From: Haloferax sp046557615
Lineage (GTDB): Archaea; Halobacteriota; Halobacteria; Halobacteriales; Haloferacaceae
DNA length: 64,000 nucleotides
Assembly (NCBI RefSeq): GCF_046557615.1
Contig: NZ_JBKIII010000001.1
Location: 1,364,001 to 1,428,000, forward strand
Direction: 5' to 3'
Under the pieces are notes generated by a model. That model made no database searches, was not told where the DNA came from, and saw nothing but the letters and a program-made list of their open reading frames with translations. Both the position numbers and the translations under genes were made by a program. This document shows positions 43,848 to 52,139 of the stretch, one piece after another; positions within the stretch are counted from its first letter, which is position 1, and each line of letters opens with the position of its first letter.

Positions 43848-44510
43848 TTACTCACTCCCCGTCACTGCGACGAACAGACTCGGCGCAATTACCAACACCC
43901 CAGCGGCCGCCGTCGTCGCCGCCAACGGGAGTCGCATGACGAGACCAAAGGACGCGACTGCAAGCCCGAGAACCACGCCCGCAACCATACCGAGTCGTTG
44001 CTGTCGGGGTGTCGGGGAGAATCCCCGGTTTTCGGCGTAGAGCGCACCCGAAAGCCCGACGAGAAGGCCGATAACCGCGCTGAGTGCGCCGACGAGTGGC
44101 GCAATTGCGAGAAAGACCACGCCGACGACGGCGCTCCCGACGAGCGACTGAATGGGCGACAGTGGATTCACGTCGGCGTGGAACTTCGCCGCGTAGATGA
44201 CGGTCGGAAGCGCGACGAGGAGCGCGGCCAGCAGGGCGGAGAAGAACGGAACACGAGGCGTATCGACGAGTCCAGCGAGCAGGGTCAACCCGCCGAGGAC
44301 GACGCCGAAGCCGAGGATAACCCGCGGTGGAAGCGCCTCTGTCGGGTCGTCGGAGCGGACGACGCCGAAGGCGGCGAAGGGGACACAGACGACGACGCCG
44401 AAGAGGAGCGACGGGAAGAATCGACCGGTGAGGACGACCCCAGAAAGCGTCGCAGAGAGGCCGAGAAAGACCCCGGTGAGGAGCGAGATTTCGGGGACGT
44501 ATCGGGACAT
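43848..44510 (-). CDS. 220-aa polytopic membrane protein
   Basis: A hydrophobic protein with about seven TM helices. Recognisable stretches are LLTGVFLGLSATLSGVVLTG, SLVGSAVVGVVFLAIAPLVG and MVAGVVLGLAVASFGLVMRL. It has no motif I can assign to a known carrier. It is divergent from the TRAM gene and precedes the 76-aa membrane protein by 3 bp, so the two form an operon. Confidence 0.65.
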   Translation of the reverse strand: MSRYVPEISLLTGVFLGLSATLSGVVLTGRFFPSLLFGVVVCVPFAAFGVVRSDDPTEALPPRVILGFGVVLGGLTLLAGLVDTPRVPFFSALLAALLVALPTVIYAAKFHADVNPLSPIQSLVGSAVVGVVFLAIAPLVGALSAVIGLLVGLSGALYAENRGFSPTPRQQRLGMVAGVVLGLAVASFGLVMRLPLAATTAAAGVLVIAPSLFVAVTGSE

Positions 44511-44600
44511 GCATCCGGGTTGGTTCGAGCGACGGAAAGCGTTTCGACGCCCGAAAGGCTACCCGCAAGCGTTTAGAGCACCCCTCGTGTACCTCCGAAC

Positions 44601-45086
44601 ATGCCGGACTGTCCACTTGCGGATGAGTGCCCGAGTTTCTCAGAACGAATCGCTGGTATGGGGTGCCAGTACTACAGTGACCGCGGTGGTGCAGAGTGGT
44701 GTGACCACTACGAACGCCCGATTTACGAACTCAAAGAGCAACCCGTCAAACCCGGCGAAGAGGTCATCGTCACCGTCGAAGACATCCACGAGAGTGGTGC
44801 CGGTGTTGGCCGAACCGAAGACGGATTTATCGTCTTCATCGACGGCCTGCTTCCCGATGCGCGCGCAGTGGTTCGAATCGACCAAGTGAAAGGAAGCCAC
44901 GCTCGCGCGAAGAAGGTCATCGAGCGCCTGCCGTTCGACCCCGAGGAAGAAGAACAAGATGACGAATCGTCGCCTTCCCCGTCTTCGTCATCCTCGTCGT
45001 CTGCATCCGAAGGACAAGGTCGCAAGCGCCGCAAACCGAAGCGCCCCGAGCGCCTCGGTAGCCGCGACAACTTCTGGGGCGAATAA
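44601..45086 (+). CDS. TRAM domain protein with N-terminal Cys cluster
   Basis: A 161-aa protein. Residues 1-38 have four Cys (C4, C10, C22, C34), a possible metal site. Residues 48-108 are a TRAM (RNA-binding beta-barrel) domain with GEEVIVTVEDIHESGAGVGR and ARAVVRIDQVKGSHARAKK. A Glu/Asp linker, a serine tract (SPSPSSSSSSSAS) and a basic tail (RKRRKPKRPERLGSRD) follow. Small TRAM proteins act as RNA chaperones in archaea. TTTA at 44572-44575 gives leaderless spacing. Confidence 0.8.
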   Translation: MPDCPLADECPSFSERIAGMGCQYYSDRGGAEWCDHYERPIYELKEQPVKPGEEVIVTVEDIHESGAGVGRTEDGFIVFIDGLLPDARAVVRIDQVKGSHARAKKVIERLPFDPEEEEQDDESSPSPSSSSSSSASEGQGRKRRKPKRPERLGSRDNFWGE

Positions 45087-45161
45087 CCCCCCGCGTCTCC
45101 GACGCACTGTGGACAGTCAGCCTGCTGTATCTTTTTTCACCCCCGCGTTCTATCGCCGAGT

Positions 45162-45644
45162 ATGAGCGACGCCGACGATTCGGTCCCCGACGTAGACGAC
45201 CTGCTCGAACGAGCAGGGTTCGACCCCGAGACGAGTATCCTCACGCGGCGACAGGCCGAAGTCCTCGCACTCCGCGAGCAGGGCGTCCGCCAATCGACGA
45301 TTGCGGAGTTTCTCGGCACGTCTCGGGCCAACGTCTCGAGCATCGAAGCGAGCGCCCGCAACAACATCGAAAAGGCGCGCGAGACGGTCACCTTCGTCGA
45401 TACGCTCACTGCCCCGGTTCGGGTCGAAGTGCCGGGGGAGACCGACCTCTACGACGTTCCAAAGCTCATCTACGACGCCTGCGACGACTCCGGCGTCAAA
45501 GTCAGCCACACTGCCCCGGACCTGATGAAAGTCATCTCCGATGCGGCAGGCGATGCGGTCGATGGTCGAGAAGTCAAAGAACAACTCTTCGTCGGCGTCA
45601 CCAGCGACGGACAGGTTCGCGTTCGTCGGCATCCCAGCGCCTGA
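45162..45644 (+). CDS. Tfx family DNA-binding protein
   Basis: A 160-aa archaeal regulator. The HTH is LTRRQAEVLALREQGVRQST plus IAEFLGTSRANVSSIEASAR (about residues 28-67), the Tfx signature first seen in Methanothermobacter, where Tfx regulates formylmethanofuran dehydrogenase genes. The C-terminal domain may bind a ligand. Targets here are unknown. It lies in tandem upstream of the SDR gene with a 76-bp gap. Confidence 0.85.
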   Translation: MSDADDSVPDVDDLLERAGFDPETSILTRRQAEVLALREQGVRQSTIAEFLGTSRANVSSIEASARNNIEKARETVTFVDTLTAPVRVEVPGETDLYDVPKLIYDACDDSGVKVSHTAPDLMKVISDAAGDAVDGREVKEQLFVGVTSDGQVRVRRHPSA

Positions 45645-45720
45645 TTCTTCGCACCCCAGCGCCCGATTCTCGACTTCCGCGACGCCCACGTTTTTCACCG
45701 CCCTCGTCGTCACTCCAGCC

Positions 45721-46506
45721 ATGGACCTTGGAATTGCGGGCGACACCGCCCTCGTCACGGCGAGTTCGGCCGGACTCGGGCGTGCGAGCGCCGAAGCACT
45801 GGCAGCAGAGGGAGCGAACGTCGTCATCTGTGGGCGCGATGCCGACCGACTAGCCGAGACCGAATCGGAACTGAGCGACCTTGCAGGCGATGTAGTTAGT
45901 GTCCAGACAGACATCACGAGCAAGAACGAACTCGATGCACTCGTCGAAGCGGCCGTCGAGGAGTTCGGTGGCATCGACCACGTCGTCACCTCGGCAGGCG
46001 GCGTCCCGCCGGGCGGATTCACCGACCTCACCGAGAAAGACTGGTACGGGGCGTACGATATGCTCGTGATGAGCGCCGTCTGGACGATTAAAGCGGCACT
46101 GCCACACCTCGAAGCGAGCGACAAAGGAACGGTTACCTGTATCACCTCGCGGACGGTCAAAGAAGTCGTAGACGACCTGATTCTCTCGAATGCAGTCCGC
46201 CGAGGCGTCATCGGACTCGTCAAATCGCTCTCGTGGGAACTCGCACCCGACGTGCGAACGAACGCGGTCCTCCCCGGCGCACACGAGACGGGTCGGATTC
46301 AGGAGTTAGTCGATGCGGCGGTCGAACGCGGCGATCACGACACCTACGAAGAAGGACTCGCGGAGTGGTCGAACGGGATTCCGATGGGTCGAATCGGCGA
46401 CCCACGGGAACTGGGCGACGTCGTTGCCTTCCTCGCCAGCGACAAGGCGAGTTTCGTCAACGGCGCGTGCGTCCCCGTCGATGGCGGGACGCTCAGAAGT
46501 GCGTAG
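45721..46506 (+). CDS. Atypical short-chain dehydrogenase/reductase
   Basis: A 261-aa SDR with cofactor motif TASSAGLG (13-20), CGRD (37-40) and VVTSAGG (88-94). The active-site serine region is CITSRTVKEV (140-149), but the usual YxxxK is absent: the aligned segment reads LILSNAVRRGVIGLVKSL. This matches a known divergent SDR subfamily in which SNxxR replaces YxxxK. The ATG at 45721 gives MDLGIAGDTALVTASSAG. Substrate unknown. Confidence 0.8.
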   Translation: MDLGIAGDTALVTASSAGLGRASAEALAAEGANVVICGRDADRLAETESELSDLAGDVVSVQTDITSKNELDALVEAAVEEFGGIDHVVTSAGGVPPGGFTDLTEKDWYGAYDMLVMSAVWTIKAALPHLEASDKGTVTCITSRTVKEVVDDLILSNAVRRGVIGLVKSLSWELAPDVRTNAVLPGAHETGRIQELVDAAVERGDHDTYEEGLAEWSNGIPMGRIGDPRELGDVVAFLASDKASFVNGACVPVDGGTLRSA

Positions 46507-46515
46507 TTCGGCGAT

Positions 46516-46929
46516 TTAAGCGCGTTCGCGCTCTCCGAGACGCTCTTCGACGTCTTCGAGCGACTCTGTTTCGAGTAAACGTTCGAGTTTTCGCTCGAAC
46601 TGTTCGTCGGTGAGTTCGCCGCGGGCGTATCGGTCGCGGAGGGTGTCGAGTGGGTCGCGGCTGGTCGTCTCTCGTCGGTCGTTATCTGACTCTTCTGTGT
46701 CAGTGTTGAACGTCTCGTCCCACGTCTTCTCGAACTCGTCCGGCAAGGAACTCGAATAGCCGTCGGTGAGCATATCCACGATTGGAAGGACGACGACGTA
46801 GCCAAGCAAGAGCGCCACGAGCTACCACACGAACCCAAGTAAGAGCGCAGACAGCCAAATGCCCGTGATGAGAACGGCGGTGATGTCTGTCGCTTTCGAC
46901 AGCAACACACCGCGCGAGTCGCGAGTCAT
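46516..46929 (-). pseudogene. SHOCT-domain membrane protein gene with an in-frame amber codon
   Basis: From the ATG at 46929 the frame encodes MTRDSRGVLLSKATDITAVL, a TM helix and then W-stop (TGG TAG; TAG complementary to 46822-46824, codon 36). The same frame continues with VALLLGYVVVLPIVDMLTDG, an acidic linker, and a C-terminal SHOCT motif (DTLRDRYARGELTDEQFERK). The two TM segments and the SHOCT domain form one standard haloarchaeal protein, so the TAG looks like a TGG-to-TAG nonsense change. The downstream part could still be made from a GTG at 46818 (100 aa). Confidence 0.6.
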
Positions 46930-46977
46930 ACAGTGAGAGTCCCAACCCCAGATTGTAAAACTACTCGAGCGGTGGTC

Positions 46978-47982
46978 TCAAAAGTCACCTCGGCCTTTCA
47001 GTCGTGAGACCGCCTCTCTGACTCGCTGTGCCTCGGCTTTCGGAATCACGAGTACTCGGTCGTCCCACGCGACGACGGCGAGGTCGGAGACACCGACGAG
47101 TGAGACGTTCGTACCATCGGTTGCGACCACGTTGTCGGCCGAATCGACCACGATTGGGTCGTCGCCGAGGACCACGTTTCCATCGGCGTCGGTGGGGAGA
47201 ACTCGGGTGAGCGCGTCCCACGCACCCAAATCGTCCCAGGCGAAGGAGACGGGCACGACAGCGGCGTTTTCGACGCGTTCCATCACCGCGTAGTCGATGC
47301 TCGTCTCGGTGACGGCCTCGAATCCAGCAGTTGGGGTTCCGGCGTCGAGGGCGTCAACGAGTGGTTCGAGCGGGGAGTCGCGGGCGGCGGTGAGGAGTGC
47401 GTCGGGCGTCCACGCGAACATCCCGGCGTTCCAGAGATAGCCCGATTCGACGTATCTCGATGCCGTCTCGGCGTCGGGTTTCTCGTGGAAGGCGGCGAGG
47501 TCGCGGTGAGTTCCGTAGCTCGTTCCGGGTTCGATGTATCCGTAGCCAGTATCGGGTCGGGAGGGTTCGACGCCGAAGGCGACCAGCGAGTTCGTCTCGT
47601 GGGCAACGCGCGCACCGCGCTGCATCGCATCCGAAAAGCCGTCGCCGACGTGGTGGTCACTCGGGAGGACGAGAATTACGGGGTCGTCGTACTCGGCGGC
47701 GATTCGGTGGGTCGCATAGACGAGCGCCGGGCCGGTGTCTTTGGCGACGGGTTCGGTGAGAACGTCCGCATCAGGGGCGTGTGACGGAATTTCGTCAGCG
47801 AACTCCGGACGGGTGGCGACGACGACGTGGTCGGCGAAGTCGGCGCGGGAGACGGTCGCTTCGAGGAGTGATTGTTCGCCGTCGAAGGAGAGAAACTGCT
47901 TGGGTCGGTCGCTTCTGCTCGCAGGGTAGAGTCGCGTGCCGGTGCCGCCCGCGAGAACGAGGGCGACGAGTGGGCGGTCCAT
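46978..47982 (-). CDS. Mannose-1-phosphate guanylyltransferase
   Basis: A 334-aa nucleotidyltransferase making GDP-mannose. The activation motif is LAGGTGTRLYPASRSDRPKQ (about 10-29), followed by QSLLEATVSR, VLPSDHHVGD and FHEKPDAETASRYVESGYLW. The sequence has a single catalytic domain, without the C-terminal isomerase part of bifunctional enzymes. GDP-mannose feeds protein N-glycosylation and polysaccharides. It is a monocistronic minus-strand gene. Confidence 0.88.
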   Translation of the reverse strand: MDRPLVALVLAGGTGTRLYPASRSDRPKQFLSFDGEQSLLEATVSRADFADHVVVATRPEFADEIPSHAPDADVLTEPVAKDTGPALVYATHRIAAEYDDPVILVLPSDHHVGDGFSDAMQRGARVAHETNSLVAFGVEPSRPDTGYGYIEPGTSYGTHRDLAAFHEKPDAETASRYVESGYLWNAGMFAWTPDALLTAARDSPLEPLVDALDAGTPTAGFEAVTETSIDYAVMERVENAAVVPVSFAWDDLGAWDALTRVLPTDADGNVVLGDDPIVVDSADNVVATDGTNVSLVGVSDLAVVAWDDRVLVIPKAEAQRVREAVSRLKGRGDF

Positions 47983-48030
47983 ACTGAGACCACGCGGGGG
48001 AGGGTCAAAATCACGGCGGCGTTTAGAACC

Positions 48031-48312
48031 TCACCACGTCTCGATGACACCCTCACGGATGTCTTCGACACAGCCCTGACAGTCGGGGTGGTCGGGGTCG
48101 AAGCAGGCAGGTCGGCCCTTCGAGTCGAGGGCGACGGCACGGCGTTCGACGTGGCGACGGCAGACGATTTTGGCTCGGTTTTCGTCGTCGCGGGGTATCG
48201 ATTCGGCGTCGGGTGCCGAGCGACCCTCGCGGTAGGCGCGCTTGACCTCCTCGTACCGCTTGCCAGCGTTGCGGGCGGCGCTTCGGATGATGCTTTCGAG
48301 GCGGTCGTCCAT
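48031..48312 (-). CDS. Small Cys/His-containing haloarchaeal protein
   Basis: A 93-aa protein with Cys/His residues at C51, H54, C70, C78 and C81 that could bind zinc, and a basic N-terminal helix (IIRSAARNAGKRYEEVKRAY). Conserved haloarchaeal families of this type exist (I think DUF7091) but have no known role. It is divergent from rpa3. Confidence 0.6.
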   Translation of the reverse strand: MDDRLESIIRSAARNAGKRYEEVKRAYREGRSAPDAESIPRDDENRAKIVCRRHVERRAVALDSKGRPACFDPDHPDCQGCVEDIREGVIETW

Positions 48313-48393
48313 GCCCAGTCATGTGAACCGCGAACCTATCAATTCCTCGCTCTACGGGGGGTGACGTTCACTTTCACCCGGCTTTGCAACTTT

Positions 48394-48399
48394 TTATAT
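48394..48399 (+). promoter_or_regulatory. TATA box of the rpa3 operon
   Basis: TTATAT at 48394-48399 predicts a start near 48421-48424, which coincides with an ATG at 48421 that opens a 25-codon frame out of register with rpa3. Confidence 0.6.
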
Positions 48400-48420
48400 G
48401 AATACGGAACCAACGGTCGT

Positions 48421-48498
48421 ATGCCTCCCAATGGAAACCAAGGTGGAGGCGAGGAAAACCATGACCGATCTGCAAACCCATGCAGCAGAGATAGCTGA
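48421..48498 (+). other. Possible leaderless upstream ORF overlapping the rpa3 start
   Basis: An ATG at 48421 sits at the predicted transcription start and opens a 25-codon frame (MPPNGNQGGGEENHDRSANP, then CSRDS). It overlaps the rpa3 start at 48461 in a different frame and ends at 48498. It could be read first and affect rpa3 translation; no family is recognised. Confidence 0.3.
48445..48449 (+). promoter_or_regulatory. Shine-Dalgarno site of rpa3
   Basis: GGAGG at 48445-48449 is 11 nt before the ATG at 48461 and supports this start over the in-frame ATG at 48431. Confidence 0.5.
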
Positions 48499-49396
48499 AC
48501 AGTTCTCGGACCATCTAGACATCTCAGAAGAAGATGTCGAAGCACGACTCGAAGCGCTCGTGAGTGAATACCGTGTGCCCGTCGACGAGGCACGCCGCAG
48601 CGTCGTCAACAATTACCTCGACGAAGCGGGCATCGACCGCGACCAACTCGGTGGCGGTGCTGGCGGTAACGAGCAAATCTTACTCAACGAAATCGACCAA
48701 GACGAGCAGTGGGTCGATGTGCGCGCAAAAGTCGTCGAGCTGTGGGACCCCCGCAGTGAATCCATCTCGCAAGTCGGCCTCCTCGGCGACGAGTCTGGCC
48801 GCCTCAAGTTCGTCTCCTTTACGACGTCTGAACTTCCCGAACTCGAAGAAGGGAAGTCCTACGCCCTCGGGAACGTCGTCACCGACGAGTACCAGGGCAA
48901 CTTCTCCGTGAAGCTCAACCGGACGACGAGCATCACCGAATTAGACGAAGAAATCGAAGTCGGCGACGACTCGACCAGCGTCGATGGCGCGCTCGTGGAC
49001 ATCCAGTCCGGGAGTGGTCTCATCAAACGCTGTCCCGAAGAGGACTGCACGCGCGTCCTCCAGAACGGACGCTGTTCCGAACACGGGAACGTCGAAGGCG
49101 AGTTCGACCTGCGTATCAAGGCCGTCCTCGACGACGGCAACGAGGTCCACGAAGTCATCTTCAACCGTGAGATGACAGAAGAACTGACCGGCATCGAATT
49201 AGACGAAGCAAAGCAGATGGCCATGGACGCCCTCGACACCACCATCGTCGAAGAAGAGATGCGGGGCGACCTCATCGGCGTCTACTACCGCGTCAACGGG
49301 CCGACGTTCGGCCGCTACGTCCTTGCGGACGAAGTCGAGCAACTCGGCGCGCCAACAGATGCTGAAGAACTGCTTATCAAAGCGAGGTCGATGTAA
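48461..49396 (+). CDS. rpa3: Single-stranded DNA-binding protein RPA3
   Basis: A 311-aa replication protein A. The N-terminus is helical. An OB fold spans about residues 75-165 (WVDVRAKVVELWDPRSESIS, LKFVSFTTSELPELEEGKSY). A zinc finger has C191, C196, C205 and H208 (CPEEDCTRVLQNGRCSEHG). A second OB-like region follows. Its length and its operon with a COG3390 partner match Haloferax volcanii RPA3-RPAP3, needed for DNA repair and replication. The rpap3 ATG directly abuts the stop codon. Confidence 0.9.
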   Translation: MTDLQTHAAEIAEQFSDHLDISEEDVEARLEALVSEYRVPVDEARRSVVNNYLDEAGIDRDQLGGGAGGNEQILLNEIDQDEQWVDVRAKVVELWDPRSESISQVGLLGDESGRLKFVSFTTSELPELEEGKSYALGNVVTDEYQGNFSVKLNRTTSITELDEEIEVGDDSTSVDGALVDIQSGSGLIKRCPEEDCTRVLQNGRCSEHGNVEGEFDLRIKAVLDDGNEVHEVIFNREMTEELTGIELDEAKQMAMDALDTTIVEEEMRGDLIGVYYRVNGPTFGRYVLADEVEQLGAPTDAEELLIKARSM

Positions 49397-49987
49397 ATGA
49401 GTTCTAACGAAATCCCTACCCGAGAGGTTGCCCGGCGCGTCTTCGCACAGGAGTTCAACGACGCCGGTTACACGTTCAAAGAGTCCGACGACGAGCGCGC
49501 ACCCGTCTACCTGTTGCTCCCGACGGGTGAGAGTGCGAACCGCATCTTCCTCGTCGGCACGCTGACCGAGAAAGAAGACGTCGGCGAAGACAACGAGTAC
49601 TGGCGCGGACGCATCGTCGACCCGACGGGGACGTTCTTCGTCTACGCCGGTCAGTACCAGCCAGAAGCCGCAAGCGCGCTTCGTGACCTCGAAGCGCCCG
49701 CGTACGTCGCTGTCGTCGGTAAGCCGCGAACCTACGAGACCGACGATGGCAACATCAACGTCTCCGTCCGCCCCGAATCGATTACGGAAGTCGATGCCGC
49801 GACGCGCGACCGCTGGGTGACCGAGACCGCAGCGCGAACGCTCGAACGCATCGAGACGTTCGACGACGAAGGCAACGAGTACGCTCGCATGGCGCGCGAG
49901 AACTACGACTTCCCGGTGGAGACGTACAGCGAGAGCGTCATCGAAGCACTCGAAAGCCTCGAACAGGCCGACGAACTCAGCGCCTAA
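49397..49987 (+). CDS. rpap3: RPA-associated protein
   Basis: A 196-aa COG3390-type protein with an OB fold (IFLVGTLTEKEDVGEDNEYW, PTGTFFVYAGQYQPEAASAL). In Haloferax volcanii the RPAP proteins bind their cognate RPA and are in the same operon. Here the start is immediately after the rpa3 stop with no gap. It ends in an acidic tail (ESLEQADELSA). Confidence 0.9.
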   Translation: MSSNEIPTREVARRVFAQEFNDAGYTFKESDDERAPVYLLLPTGESANRIFLVGTLTEKEDVGEDNEYWRGRIVDPTGTFFVYAGQYQPEAASALRDLEAPAYVAVVGKPRTYETDDGNINVSVRPESITEVDAATRDRWVTETAARTLERIETFDDEGNEYARMARENYDFPVETYSESVIEALESLEQADELSA

Positions 49988-50109
49988 CTCCCGCTGGTCC
50001 ATTTCCAACCAGCACACGCCCATTTTTCGACACGACTGACGAAATTCCCACGAGCATCCCGCTCGTCTGACAAACCATTAAGTGGACGGCCTGCACAGCG
50101 ACGGGTATC

Positions 50110-50526
50110 ATGGGCAACAAGAACAAAACCATCTCGTTCCGCGTCAACGAAGACGCATTCGAGACCCTTCGGGAGATTGCCGAAGAGCGAGACATCTCCT
50201 TGTCCGCCGTCTTCCGCGACTACGTGGACACGTTAGTTGCCCACGACGGACAGGTGCAGGTCGTCCCCGAACACGAACTCGAAACGCTCCGCGACGGCGA
50301 AGAACAATCGTTCCCACCGACTATCGAGGTTCCCAAGAGCTTCATCCGCGAACACGAGCGTCTCGAACTCGAAGCCGACCACCTCCGCGAGCAGTTAGAA
50401 GAACACAAACGCTACGTGAACTACCTGCACGAGCAACTCGAGAGCGACGACGACGACGTCGAAGAGGTCATCCAACTCGAAGACCTCGACGCACCGAGCG
50501 ACGAACCGCCGTTCCGACTCGGCTGA
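50110..50526 (+). CDS. Ribbon-helix-helix regulator with coiled-coil tail
   Basis: A 138-aa protein. Residues 5-50 are a ribbon-helix-helix fold (KTISFRVNEDAFETLREIAE, RDISLSAVFRDYVDTLVAHD). After an acidic linker, residues 78-112 form a coiled coil (LELEADHLREQLEEHKRYVN). It should bind DNA as a dimer. It resembles the CdrS/CdrL-type RHH proteins only in domain class; the target is unknown. TTAAGT at 50078-50083 is near leaderless distance from the ATG. Confidence 0.75.
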   Translation: MGNKNKTISFRVNEDAFETLREIAEERDISLSAVFRDYVDTLVAHDGQVQVVPEHELETLRDGEEQSFPPTIEVPKSFIREHERLELEADHLREQLEEHKRYVNYLHEQLESDDDDVEEVIQLEDLDAPSDEPPFRLG

Positions 50527-50550
50527 GTTCGACCCTACGTCTCCAACACA

Positions 50551-51012
50551 TCAACGCGGCCCGACGAGGTCTTTTCTGGCCTGTCGTGCCTCGGTTTCGG
50601 CTTCTCGATTCTTCTCGACACCCGCGAGTGACTCGACCGATTCGAGTGTGCGAACCGCGTCGTCCAAGAAAGAGAGGATGTCGCCGGGGTAGGCATAAAC
50701 CATGTACTCGTCGCTCATCACGTCCACGATGGCGTCCGGACCGAGGCCCTGTGCCCGCAAGTCGAGCAAGTAGGCGATGAACTTGCGCTCGGGATAGCCG
50801 GTGTAGATGTCGTCGGCGTCCTCGCAGTCCATGAAGTCCTGTGCGAAATCGAGTAACCGGTCTCGCGTCGCATCGTCGACTTTCGAGAGGCCCTCACCGG
50901 AGTAGAGTACTTCGAGGGTCGCCCCGCTGAAGACGCGCTTCGGGATGTTCGTATCCAGTTGGGAGACGATTTGCCGGTGGTTTTTCAGATAGATTTTGTC
51001 CGTGATGGCCAC
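50551..51012 (-). CDS. Conserved haloarchaeal protein
   Basis: A 153-aa soluble acidic protein starting at a GTG (MAITDKIYLKNHRQIVSQLD). It is mainly helical, with no Cys motif or TM segment. I do not recognise a functional family. A GTCTTTTGG element about 31 nt upstream may be its promoter. It is convergent with the RHH gene (24 bp between stops) and divergent from the reductase-like gene. Confidence 0.6.
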   Translation of the reverse strand: MAITDKIYLKNHRQIVSQLDTNIPKRVFSGATLEVLYSGEGLSKVDDATRDRLLDFAQDFMDCEDADDIYTGYPERKFIAYLLDLRAQGLGPDAIVDVMSDEYMVYAYPGDILSFLDDAVRTLESVESLAGVEKNREAETEARQARKDLVGPR

Positions 51013-51128
51013 TGTTGGAACCTTGTAACGGGTCGCACTCCAAAAGACTCCCGTTCGAATCCCACTCGATTCCGACTGTCAAGACTGTTCACACACCTGC
51101 TTAACTTGTTGAAAAATCAATAATTGGC

Positions 51129-51773
51129 ATGGCTGCAAATCGTATCGGTATCCTCGGGAGCGGTGACGTAGGGCAAGCACTCGGACGCGGATTCGCCCGC
51201 CACGGGTGGGACGTGAAAGTCGGGACTCGAAGCCCCGGCAACCTCGAAAAGTGGGCGGACGAGACGACAGGAACCGTCTCTGTCGGGACGTTCGACGAGG
51301 CGGCGAGTCACGGCGACGTGGTCGTAATCGCCGTCCTCGGCGAGGCCGCGGAGACAGTCGTGGACATGGCCGGTCCTGACAACTTCGCAGGGAAGCTCGT
51401 CCTCGACGCGACGAATCCGCTCGACTTCTCGGAGGGCTCTGCACACCTCCTCTACGGCGGCACCGACTCACTCGGCGAGCGCATCCAGGCGCGAATCCCG
51501 GACGCGTCGGTCGTGAAGTGCTTCAATACCGTGACGAACAGTCAGATGGTAGACCCCGAATTCGAGGAAGAGACGCCGCCGATGCTCATCTGCGGTGACG
51601 ACGAGTGGGCGAAAGCGCGAACTGAGGAGATTCTCGTCGAACTCGGGTGGCCAAGTGCGATGGACGTGGGCGACATCAAATCTGCGCGCTACTTGGAGGC
51701 GATGGTTCCGCTGTGGGTTCGCGTCGGGTCGAATCTCGGGACGTGGAGTCACGCGTTCAAAGCAGTGCAGTAG
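51129..51773 (+). CDS. NADPH-dependent F420 reductase-like protein
   Basis: A 214-aa Rossmann protein. The dinucleotide motif is IGILGSGDVGQALGRGF (6-22), followed by VGTRSPGNLEKWADE, VVVIAVLGEAAETVV and VVKCFNTVTNSQMVDPEFEE. This matches the F420-dependent NADP oxidoreductase (fno-like) domain family, whose members also include enzymes with other partners, so the cofactor is uncertain. The TATA-like CTTAAC at about 51099-51104 gives leaderless spacing. Confidence 0.75.
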   Translation: MAANRIGILGSGDVGQALGRGFARHGWDVKVGTRSPGNLEKWADETTGTVSVGTFDEAASHGDVVVIAVLGEAAETVVDMAGPDNFAGKLVLDATNPLDFSEGSAHLLYGGTDSLGERIQARIPDASVVKCFNTVTNSQMVDPEFEEETPPMLICGDDEWAKARTEEILVELGWPSAMDVGDIKSARYLEAMVPLWVRVGSNLGTWSHAFKAVQ

Positions 51774-51856
51774 TCGCTCGCACTGTGAAGTCGTCTCACT
51801 CCAATCCCGTAACGTAACGTATTTTAGTCGTAGCGAATTAGGAATGGTTGCAGCGT

Positions 51857-51930
51857 GTCCGGGTTGGGGTAGTGGACTATCCTTCAGCCTTGTGGAGGCT
51901 GAGACGCGGGTTCAATTCTCGCACCTGGAC
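51857..51930 (+). tRNA. tRNA-His (anticodon GTG)
   Basis: A 74-nt cloverleaf including G-1. The acceptor is GTCCGGGT paired with ACCTGGAC, with the histidine identity pair G-1:C73. The anticodon stem CAGCC/GGCTG encloses the loop TTGTGGA with anticodon GTG at 51892-51894. The T arm is GCGGG-TTCAATT-CTCGC. No intron. CCA is not encoded. A copy of the last 21 nt and flanking bases is found 146 bp downstream. Confidence 0.95.
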
Positions 51931-52139
51931 CTTCTTCATATTCTCACACCTTCGAGCGTGTACTCACGCCGGTGAGTACCGCGAGTACCGACCGGGAATA
52001 TGCGAAGTCCGACGGAGAGAATTGAGCTCGTGAGCGAACGCAGTGAGCGACCAACGTTCAATTCTCGCACCTGGACCTCTTCTACAAATTTCACTCGAGC
52101 AGTACAGCGAAAGCCATCACGGGCAGGTATTCGAACACA
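51931..52139. other. Intergenic region downstream of tRNA-His
   Basis: No gene is visible. It contains short palindromes (GTACTCACGCCGGTGAGTAC near 51959-51978, and the motif at 52032-52049) and the duplicated tRNA end. Confidence 0.5.
52056..52078 (+). repeat. Duplicated tRNA-His 3' end (att-like)
   Basis: A 23-bp exact copy of 51910-51932, covering the T loop and the acceptor 3' strand of tRNA-His. Duplication of a tRNA 3' end is the typical att scar of integrating elements. It is preceded by GAGCGAACGCAGTGAGCG at 52032-52049. Confidence 0.7.

Noticed and set aside
46822..46824. Reading the in-frame TAG of the SHOCT gene as pyrrolysine
   Set aside because: No pyrrolysine system is expected in haloarchaea and the neighbouring codon suggests a simple Trp-to-stop change.
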